This document shows positions 45,026 through 51,540 of a stretch of DNA of 51,540 nt, piece after piece. The stretch covers positions 80 through 51,619 of the forward strand of contig NZ_NRQU01000030.1 of the NCBI RefSeq assembly GCF_004119495.1, given 5' to 3'. The notes beneath the pieces were generated by a model. The model was not told the DNA's origin. It saw nothing but the letters and a program-made list of their open reading frames with translations, and did not search any database. Made by a program: the position numbers and the translations under genes. The DNA is from Flavobacterium sp. YO12 (lineage in GTDB: Bacteria > Bacteroidota > Bacteroidia > Flavobacteriales > Flavobacteriaceae). How positions within the stretch are numbered: position 1 is the stretch's first letter; each line of letters opens with the position of its first letter.

Positions 45026-46563
45026 ATGAATTACAAATTATCACTTTTAGCATTATTATTTAGCTTTTCTGTTTCAGCACAAATAACCAATCAAGAAGTA
45101 GATGACTTGGTAAATCGCACCATAAAAACTTTTGATGTTCCGGGAATTGCAGTTGCAATTGTAAAAGACGGCAAAGTAGTTTTATCCAAAGGATATGGCG
45201 TAAAATCAGTTCTAACACAACAAAAAGTAGATGCAAATACGTTGTTTGGAATTGCTTCCAACAGTAAAGCTTTTACATCTGCGGCATTAGCAATGCTGGT
45301 TGACGAAGGTAAAATAAAATGGGATGATAAAGTAATCTCCTATCTTCCAGATTTTAAAATATATGATGATTTTGTAACTCGCGAATTTACAATCCGTGAT
45401 TTATTAACACACAGAAGCGGACTTGGTCTTGGCGCAGGCGATTTGATGATTTGGCCTGACGGAAGCGATTTTAAAGCTCAAGATATTATTCATAATTTAC
45501 GTTATTTAAAACCCGTTTCGAGTTTTAGAACAAAGTACGATTACGACAATTTAATGTATATAATTGCGGGCGAAATTGTACACGTGGTAAGCAAACAAAC
45601 TTGGGCTGATTTTGTTGAAGAACGAATCATGAAACCATTAGAAATGAACAATAGTGTGGCATCGGTAAAACGTTTAAAAGATACCACAAACGTAATTACG
45701 CCACACGTACCGATTGATGGAAAATTGAAAACGATAAAACGGTACGAAAATCAGCTTTTTGATGGCGCTGCGGGAATTTATTCTAGTGTAAACGACATGA
45801 GTAAATGGGCAATTCTGCAAATCAACAACGGAAAATACGGCGACAATAAACAGTTATTTTCTGAAAAAGAACATGACGAAATGTGGCAGTTGCAAACTAT
45901 AATTCCAACCAAAACGAGACCTCCTTACAATACTCATTTTAACGGATATGGTTTAGGCTGGTTTTTAAGCGATGTAAAAGGATACAAACAAGTTTCACAC
46001 ACAGGCGGATTAGAAGGTAATGTTACACAAACTACTTTAATTCCAGAATTAGGATTAGGAATTATTGTTTTAACCAATCAACAGTCTGGAGCAGCATTCA
46101 GCGCCATTACAAATACAATTAAAGACAGTTATTTAGGCATAAAATCTGATGATTATGTTACGGTTTACAGCAACCGAATGAAAGCCAGCGAAGAATCTGC
46201 AGATAAAGTTACGGACGAAGTTTGGGCTGTTGTGGCAAAAAATAAAAAAGACAAACTAAAGGTTGATTTTTCAAAAATCATTGGTACTTACAAAGACAAC
46301 TGGTTTGGGGAAATAACAATTACAGAAAAAAAAGAAAGTTGTATTTTGCTTCAAAACGTTCGCCGCAGCTTGCTGGTGAAGTCTTTTTCTATAAAGATGG
46401 TAATTATGTTGTAAAATGGAATAATGCCTTTTTTCATGCAGATGCTCATTTGCTTTTCAAATATGATGAAAGTGGAAATGTGGTTAACTTAAAAATGCTT
46501 CCAATTTCTGATCTGACTGATTTTAGTTATGATTTTCAAGATTTAGATTTTTCTAAAAAGTAA
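45026..46563 (+). CDS. Secreted serine hydrolase (beta-lactamase class C fold) with broken frame
   Basis: Exported class C-type hydrolase/esterase. The signal peptide is MNYKLSLLALLFSFSVSA. The catalytic set is SNSK (Ser78, Lys81), YDN (Tyr173, Asn175) and HTGG (about 326-329). The first frame runs to a stop at 46414 (462 residues) but turns non-family-like after the A8 run at 46326-46333. A -1 step there restores RKLYFASKRSPQLAGEVFFY and continues to TAA at 46561-46563, giving about 512 residues with the DUF3471-type C-terminal domain. This could be a true frameshift mutation, a sequencing error in the A-run, or programmed -1 slipping at A AAA AAA. Confidence 0.8.
46326..46333 (+). other. 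A8 run where the serine hydrolase frame shifts
   Basis: Codons GAA AAA AAA GAA cross eight A residues. The heptamer A AAA AAA in the zero frame is a classic -1 slippery sequence, and one more A would also join the two frames. Confidence 0.6.
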
Positions 46564-46645
46564 TTTCAAGTTTCAGGTTTCAGGTTTCTCATTGAAAACT
46601 TAAGATATAAACAATCAGCAAAAACTTGAAACTTTAAACTTGAAA
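46564..46645. repeat. Inverted GTTTCAGGTTTC-word repeat
   Basis: Left arm 46564-46581 (TTTCAAGTTTCAGGTTTC) and right arm 46628-46645 (reverse complement at 16 of 18 positions) lie right after the hydrolase stop. The family also appears at 41051-41083 and 48986-49009. Confidence 0.55.
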
Positions 46646-46682
46646 CAAAATAATTTCATTCCAAAATCAACACCCTATTCCC

Positions 46683-46713
46683 TTGTGTATATTCTTTTTT
46701 TTTCCTATTTTTA
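46683..46713 (+). promoter_or_regulatory. Bacteroidota-type promoter of relA/spoT
   Basis: TTG (46683-46685), a 20-base spacer and TATTTTTA (46706-46713) fit the consensus except for the last base. The predicted start of transcription near 46720 leaves a leader of about 12 bases to the ATG at 46733, and rules against a TTG start codon at 46718. Confidence 0.5.
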
Positions 46714-46732
46714 GTACTTGAACCATGCCGTT

Positions 46733-48955
46733 ATGATAGAAATAGATACAGAAAAAGAAAACAAAGCGATTGCGCAGGAGTACAAAGAATTACTACGAAT
46801 TAGTTATCAGACTTTATCACCTACTGATAAAAAACTGATTAGAAAGGCTTTTGATGTTGCTGTAGATGCTCACAAAGAGCAAAGACGCAAATCTGGAGAA
46901 GCGTATATCTTTCATCCTATTGCAGTTGCAAAAATTGTTGCCTCAGAAATTGGTCTGGGAGCAACTTCTATTGCCGCGGCTTTATTACACGATGTGGTCG
47001 AAGATACGCCAATGACTGTAGAAGATATTGAGCGATTATTCAATCCAAAAGTAGCACAGTTAGTTGAAGGCTTAACAAAAATTTCATTAGTTCAAAAAGA
47101 TCTAAATGCATCTATGCAGGCAGAGAATTTTAGAAAAATGATCTTAACGCTGAATGATGATGTACGTGTTATTTTGATTAAACTCGCGGATCGTTTACAT
47201 AATATGCAGACAATGGATTCGATGGCGGAATACAAACAGACCAAAATCGCCTCTGAAACGCTTTATATTTATGCTCCTCTCGCCCACCGTTTAGGACTTT
47301 ATAATATTAAAACTAAATTGGAAGATTTAGGTTTAAAATATACAGAACCTGCCGTTTACAATGATATTGTAAGCAAAATTAGAGAAACTAAGGAAGAACA
47401 AGATGCTTACATCAAAGATATTTCGGATGTTTTGAAGAAATCTCTAGATGCAGAGAATGTTGATTACATTATAAAAGGTCGTCCAAAATCCATTTATTCG
47501 ATTCGCCGAAAAATGCGTGCTCAAAATGTAAGTTTTGATGAAGTTTATGACAAGTTTGCCTTGCGAATTGTTTATAAATCTGATCCGCATGACGAAAAAT
47601 TTATCGCTTGGAAGATTTACTCGATTGTAACAGATCACTATAGACCAAGTCCTAGCCGTTTACGCGACTGGATTTCATCACCAAAATCAACTGGTTACGA
47701 AGCACTTCACATTACCGTTATGGGACCAAAAGGCCGCTGGGTTGAAGTTCAGGTTCGAAGCGAGCGTATGGATGAAATTGCCGAAAAAGGATATGCAGCG
47801 CATTACAAATACAAAAATGGCGCAACTGAGGAAAGCGGTTTAGATACTTGGCTGAATTTACTTCGCGAAGCGCTAGAAAATCAAGAAACCAATGCGGTTG
47901 ATTTTGTTGAGGATTTTAAAATGAATTTATATTCTAAAGAAATCTTCGTGTTTACTCCAAAAGGAGAAATCAAATCACTGCCAAAAGGTGCAACATCTCT
48001 TGATTTTGCATTTAGTATTCACTCTGAAATTGGAATTAAAACTAGAGGTACTCGTGTAAACGGTCGTTTAGTTCCTTTAAATCATGAACTTAAAAGCGGC
48101 GATCAAGTTGAAGTTATAACTTCTGCAAACCAAAAACCAACGGTAAACTGGCTCGAGTATGTAACAACTTCGAGAGCAAAAAATAAAATTAAAAACGTTC
48201 TAAACGAGAACACCAAAAAAATTGCCGAAGAAGGAAAAGAATTACTTACCAGAAAACTAAAACATTTAAAAATTACGCTTAACGAGCAAAGTACAAATGA
48301 GTTAGTTAACTTTTTTAAATTAAAAACAAGCTTAGATTTATTTTATCGCGTTGGAATTGGCGCAATAGAAAATCAACAGTTAAAAGATTATGCTGCTCAA
48401 AAAAGCAATACGTTTATCAATTTCTTTAAAAATAAAATTAAAAGAAATAAAGACACGACCGCTTCAGAGGATATACACAAACCTGTTATCAGCAGTAACT
48501 ATGACATGTTGGTTTTTGGTACTGAACATGATAAATTAGATTATAAACTATCTCAATGCTGTAACCCTATTCCAGGCGATGATGTATTTGGTTTTGTAAC
48601 GATCAACGAAGGTATCAAAGTCCACAAAAAAGATTGTCCGAACGCTATTGGAATGCAGTCTAATTACGCTTACCGAATTATGAGCGCCAAATGGATCGAT
48701 TCTTCTCAAGAAGAATTTAAGGCGATTATTAATATTACCGGAATGGATGTTTTAGGACTTACCAATCAATTGACTCGTGTAATTTCAAACAATATGAGCG
48801 TTAATATTCAAAGTATTTCATTGAGTACTGATGCGGGAATTTTTCACGGACAGATCGCGGTTATTGTTCAAAACAATACTATTCTGAAAAAAATGATCAA
48901 TGCAATTAAGAAAATTGACGGTGTTGACAAGGTTACGAGAGAGTACAGAACCTAA
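46733..48955 (+). CDS. Bifunctional (p)ppGpp synthetase/hydrolase RelA/SpoT
   Basis: A 740-residue long Rsh enzyme that makes and degrades (p)ppGpp in the stringent response. The HD hydrolase domain has His61 (YIFHPIAVAK) and HDVVED at 86-91, so hydrolase activity should be intact. The synthetase domain has KGRPKSIYSIRRKM, then SPKSTGYEALH, then GRWVEVQVRSERMDEIAEKG. TGS (EIFVFTPKGEIKSLPKGATSLDF) and a C-terminal zinc-finger-like/ACT part (LSQCCNPIPGDDVFGFVT, then ITGMDVLGLTNQLTRV) follow. The start is the ATG at 46733, just after a good promoter. The next gene, fur-like, is on the same strand. Confidence 0.94.
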   Translation: MIEIDTEKENKAIAQEYKELLRISYQTLSPTDKKLIRKAFDVAVDAHKEQRRKSGEAYIFHPIAVAKIVASEIGLGATSIAAALLHDVVEDTPMTVEDIERLFNPKVAQLVEGLTKISLVQKDLNASMQAENFRKMILTLNDDVRVILIKLADRLHNMQTMDSMAEYKQTKIASETLYIYAPLAHRLGLYNIKTKLEDLGLKYTEPAVYNDIVSKIRETKEEQDAYIKDISDVLKKSLDAENVDYIIKGRPKSIYSIRRKMRAQNVSFDEVYDKFALRIVYKSDPHDEKFIAWKIYSIVTDHYRPSPSRLRDWISSPKSTGYEALHITVMGPKGRWVEVQVRSERMDEIAEKGYAAHYKYKNGATEESGLDTWLNLLREALENQETNAVDFVEDFKMNLYSKEIFVFTPKGEIKSLPKGATSLDFAFSIHSEIGIKTRGTRVNGRLVPLNHELKSGDQVEVITSANQKPTVNWLEYVTTSRAKNKIKNVLNENTKKIAEEGKELLTRKLKHLKITLNEQSTNELVNFFKLKTSLDLFYRVGIGAIENQQLKDYAAQKSNTFINFFKNKIKRNKDTTASEDIHKPVISSNYDMLVFGTEHDKLDYKLSQCCNPIPGDDVFGFVTINEGIKVHKKDCPNAIGMQSNYAYRIMSAKWIDSSQEEFKAIINITGMDVLGLTNQLTRVISNNMSVNIQSISLSTDAGIFHGQIAVIVQNNTILKKMINAIKKIDGVDKVTREYRT

Positions 48956-48985
48956 CTTTTTAGGGAAACTATAAGAATTTTGTAA

Positions 48986-49009
48986 CGAAACTTTAAACCC
49001 GAAACTTTT
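48986..49009. repeat. Short GAAACTTTAAACCCGAAAC word
   Basis: CGAAACTTTAAACCCGAAAC lies between relA/spoT and the fur-like gene. It is the shortest member of the GAAACTT word family seen at 41051-41083 and 46564-46645. Confidence 0.45.
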
Positions 49010-49029
49010 ATTCATTAAAAATAAAAAAT

Positions 49030-49037
49030 TATCTTTG
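49030..49037 (+). promoter_or_regulatory. -7 element of the fur-like gene
   Basis: TATCTTTG is a perfect TAnnTTTG match ending six bases before the ATG at 49044. No TTG at the expected -33 distance. If used, transcription would begin at or next to the ATG. Confidence 0.4.
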
Positions 49038-49043
49038 CCGGAT

Positions 49044-49502
49044 ATGACACTCATTTCAACTGACAACACTAAGAATCAAGAAATTGTAAAAAATGTTTTT
49101 ACAATGTATCTTGAACAAAAAGGGCATCGCAAAACTCCTGAGCGTTATGCTATACTTCAGGAAATCTACGATAGCGAGGAGCATTTTGATATAGAAAATC
49201 TATACATCAAAATGAAAAATAAGAACTATCGTGTGAGCAGAGCTACGTTATACAACACGATTGAACTGCTGCTGGACTGCGCTTTGGTTAGAAAACATCA
49301 ATTTGGGCAAAATCAGGCTTATTACGAAAAATCGTATTTCGACAAACAGCATGATCATATTATCATGACTGATTCTGGTGAAGTCATTGAATTTTGCGAT
49401 CCAAGAATTCAAACCATCAAAAAAACAATCGAAGAAATATTTGATATCGAAATTACGAATCATTCACTTTATTTCTACGGAAACAAAAAGCAAAAACAAT
49501 AA
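49044..49502 (+). CDS. Fur-family transcriptional regulator lacking the zinc CxxC pair
   Basis: A 152-residue winged-helix metalloregulator. The DNA-binding half shows [17 protein letters not shown] and [16 protein letters not shown], typical of Fur/PerR. The dimerisation half has [19 protein letters not shown], where classical Fur has DHLICLDCGKVIEF. Both Cys of the CxxC are replaced (Met and Ser), and no CxxC appears near the C-terminus, so the structural zinc site is missing. The metal and target genes cannot be inferred. The start is the ATG at 49044; an in-frame TTG at 49035 overlaps the predicted -7 box and is rejected. Confidence 0.85.
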   Translation: MTLISTDNTKNQEIVKNVFTMYLEQKGHRKTPERYAILQEIYDSEEHFDIENLYIKMKNKNYRVSRATLYNTIELLLDCALVRKHQFGQNQAYYEKSYFDKQHDHIIMTDSGEVIEFCDPRIQTIKKTIEEIFDIEITNHSLYFYGNKKQKQ

Positions 49503-49597
49503 TCCCGAACAGGCATTATTAAAAAAATAAAAAAAAGAAAATTAACTACATTAATCAGTAGGACAACTCAGCTTGTCTCAACGCAAATTAAAACAGA

Positions 49598-50869
49598 ATG
49601 ACCGTAGATTTATTACTAGGATTACAATGGGGAGATGAAGGTAAAGGAAAAATTGTTGACGTTCTTACCTCAAATTATGATATTATCGCACGTTTTCAAG
49701 GAGGACCAAACGCAGGACATACACTAGAATTTGACGGAATTAAACACGTACTTAGAACCATTCCTTCAGGAATTTTTCATAAAAACTCAGTAAACATCAT
49801 CGGAAATGGAGTTGTAATTGACCCAGTAGTTTTTCAAAAAGAAATTGAAGGTTTAGAGAAATTTAAACTTGACATCAAAAGCAAATTAATCATTTCTAGA
49901 AAAGCACATTTAATTTTACCAACACACCGTTTACTTGATGCCGCTTCTGAAGCATCAAAAGGAAAAGCTAAAATTGGTTCTACCCTTAAAGGAATTGGAC
50001 CAACTTACATGGACAAAACAGGTAGAAACGGTTTACGCGTTGGTGATATTGAATTAGAAGATTTTAAAGATCGTTACAGAGCTTTGGCTGACAAGCACGA
50101 AGCAATGATTGCTTTTTATGATGTTAACATTCAATACAACTTAGCAGAACTTGAAAAAGAATTTTTCGAAGCTATCGAAGAATTGAAAAAACTAGATTTT
50201 ATTGATAGTGAAGAATACATGCACCAAGCTCAAAAAGCAGGTAAATCTATTCTATGCGAAGGCGCTCAAGGTTCATTATTAGATGTTGATTTTGGAACGT
50301 ATCCGTTTGTAACTTCATCTAACACTACTGCTGCTGGAGCTTGTACTGGTTTAGGAATTGCTCCTAACAAAATCAAAGAAGTTTACGGAATTTTTAAAGC
50401 TTATGTAACACGTGTTGGAAGCGGACCTTTCCCAACTGAACTTTTTGACGAAGTTGGTGCTACTATGGCAAAAGTGGGTAACGAATTTGGATCTGTAACA
50501 GGAAGACAAAGACGTTGCGGATGGTTAGATCTTGTAGCTTTAAAATATGCTGTTCAAGTTAACGGAGTTACTCAATTAATGATGATGAAAGGGGATGTAC
50601 TTTCTGGTTTTGAAACTTTAAAAGTGTGTACAGAATACAACTATAAAGGACAAAATATTGCTCATTTTCCTTACAACATTGAACCAGAAAACGTTACTCC
50701 AGTTTACAAAGAATTCAAAGGCTGGAAAGCTGATTTGACAGGTTTAACAACTTACGATCAATTACCAATTGAGTTAAAAGAATATATTGAGTTTATTGAG
50801 AAAGAAATCGAAGTGCCAATCAAAATTGTATCGGTTGGACCAGACAGAAAGCAAACAATAACAAAATAA
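49598..50869 (+). CDS. purA: Adenylosuccinate synthetase
   Basis: First committed step from IMP to AMP: joins IMP and aspartate using GTP. The 423-residue protein has the standard length. WGDEGKGK at residues 11-18 is the P-loop-like GTP site with the catalytic Asp13. NAGHT, GSTLKGIGPTYMDKTGR and CEGAQGSLLDVDFGTYPFVTSSNTTAAG follow in order. VTGRQRRCGWLDLV and VGPDRKQTI complete the IMP and GTP sites. A perfect hairpin terminator follows the stop, so it ends its own transcript. Possible joint transcription with the fur-like gene upstream is not excluded; the gap is 95 bases. Confidence 0.97.
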   Translation: MTVDLLLGLQWGDEGKGKIVDVLTSNYDIIARFQGGPNAGHTLEFDGIKHVLRTIPSGIFHKNSVNIIGNGVVIDPVVFQKEIEGLEKFKLDIKSKLIISRKAHLILPTHRLLDAASEASKGKAKIGSTLKGIGPTYMDKTGRNGLRVGDIELEDFKDRYRALADKHEAMIAFYDVNIQYNLAELEKEFFEAIEELKKLDFIDSEEYMHQAQKAGKSILCEGAQGSLLDVDFGTYPFVTSSNTTAAGACTGLGIAPNKIKEVYGIFKAYVTRVGSGPFPTELFDEVGATMAKVGNEFGSVTGRQRRCGWLDLVALKYAVQVNGVTQLMMMKGDVLSGFETLKVCTEYNYKGQNIAHFPYNIEPENVTPVYKEFKGWKADLTGLTTYDQLPIELKEYIEFIEKEIEVPIKIVSVGPDRKQTITK

Positions 50870-50876
50870 TACATTT

Positions 50877-50905
50877 AAACGCTCTGATAATCAGGGCGTT
50901 TTTTT
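50877..50905 (+). terminator. Intrinsic terminator of purA
   Basis: AAACGCTCTGA (50877-50887) pairs with TCAGGGCGTTT around a TAA loop (one T-G pair), followed by a run of T, 8 bases after the purA stop. Confidence 0.88.
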
Positions 50906-50924
50906 ATACAAATTTATTCGCCAT

Positions 50925-51488
50925 ATGAAAAATCCAGAAATTAAAATTACAGAAACATCTTTACTCTCAGACAATTGGTACATTTTAAATAAAGTAAATT
51001 TTACTTATCAAAAAGAAAACGAAAAAATTCAGACGCATGTACGCGAAGTTTATGACCGCGGAAATGGAGCTGGAATTTTACTCTATAATACCACAAAAAA
51101 AACTGTTATTTTAACGCGTCAATTTCGTTTGCCAACTTTTTTAAATGGTAATAAAACGGGAATGATGATTGAAGTTTGCGCAGGACTTTTAGACCAAGAT
51201 AATCCTGAAGAATGCATCATTCGTGAAACTGAGGAAGAAACAGGTTATCGCATAACAAAAGTTCAAAAAGTTGTAGAAACCTATATGTCTCCAGGTGCCG
51301 TAACCGAAATTCTATATTTGTTTACAGGTGAATATGATGAAAGCATGAAAGTCAGTGATGGCGGCGGATTGGATTCTGAACAAGAAAACATTGAGGTTCT
51401 TGAGTATACTTTTGATGAAGCTTATGCTATGATTGAATCTGGAGAAATTGTTGATGCCAAAACTATTATTTTATTGCAGCATGACTAA
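50925..51488 (+). CDS. Nudix hydrolase, NudK (GDP-mannose pyrophosphatase)-like
   Basis: A 187-residue Nudix enzyme. The Nudix segment GLLDQDNPEECIIRETEEETGY has the RExxEExG core and the GLLD-PE pattern typical of NudK/ADP-ribose pyrophosphatase relatives rather than MutT. ETYMSPGAVTEILYLFTGEYD follows with the SPG motif of that group. NudK hydrolyses GDP-mannose and similar sugar nucleotides; the exact substrate here is inferred from the subgroup. It starts 56 bases after purA, behind a terminator. Confidence 0.88.
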   Translation: MKNPEIKITETSLLSDNWYILNKVNFTYQKENEKIQTHVREVYDRGNGAGILLYNTTKKTVILTRQFRLPTFLNGNKTGMMIEVCAGLLDQDNPEECIIRETEEETGYRITKVQKVVETYMSPGAVTEILYLFTGEYDESMKVSDGGGLDSEQENIEVLEYTFDEAYAMIESGEIVDAKTIILLQHD

Positions 51489-51540
51489 AATAAAAGGTTT
51501 GATATAGTATTTTTTGAGTTATTTTTAGGTTCTAAAATTC

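Noticed and set aside
46339..46563. Independent 74-residue gene after the hydrolase
   Set aside because: Its sequence continues the hydrolase C-terminal domain and it has no start context of its own.

Overview
The window is an ordinary AT-rich chromosomal stretch from a Bacteroidota bacterium, almost certainly a Flavobacterium or a close relative. Grounds: a fused SecDF, a bifunctional RelA/SpoT, flavobacterial-type FtsE and GyrB, Bacteroidota promoters (TTG, 19-20 bases, TAnnTTTG) upstream of several genes, and intergenic gaps filled with short palindromic word repeats of the kind common in Flavobacterium. No rRNA, tRNA, CRISPR array, prophage or insertion sequence was seen.

Layout. 1-3 kb: the end of an unidentified gene, then cysS, yidD and lgt on the plus strand. 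3.4-16.6 kb: minus-strand housekeeping genes secDF, mdh, gyrB, a secreted M16 zinc peptidase, and two neighbouring asparagine synthetase paralogues. The paralogue at 14892-16568 has a complete glutaminase site. The one at 12962-14578 has lost the nucleophile Cys and two more glutaminase residues but keeps the synthetase ATP loop. 17-24.3 kb: a small membrane protein overlapping a GreA-like gene, a GNAT acetyltransferase, a plug-less outer-membrane barrel, a PhzF enzyme and a 1004-residue TPR protein, all on the minus strand. 24.6-34.3 kb: ftsE, then a surface-sugar locus with four glycosyltransferases, a WxcM/FdtA-type ketoisomerase, a DegT/FdtB-type aminotransferase, a left-handed beta-helix acyltransferase, a Wzx-like flippase and a FemAB/GNAT-like protein. 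34.4-36 kb: a TRIC-type channel and a secreted protein of unknown function. 36.2-42.9 kb: RDD, divergent from SpoIIM - DUF4129 - DUF4350 - MoxR ATPase - DUF58, a conserved bacterial membrane module without a settled function. 42.9-51.5 kb: an alkaline-phosphatase-superfamily enzyme, a SpoU/TrmH methyltransferase, a serine hydrolase with a broken frame, relA/spoT, a Fur-family regulator without the zinc CxxC pair, purA and a NudK-like Nudix hydrolase.

Main points for follow-up: the glutaminase-dead AsnB beside an intact one; an intergenic-type repeat that appears to have become coding sequence, in frame, just before the active-site lysine of the sugar aminotransferase; an A8-run frameshift that matches a -1 slip in the serine hydrolase; the barrel/TPR pair; the MoxR module with a degenerate MIDAS; and at least six families of palindromic word repeats in the gaps.
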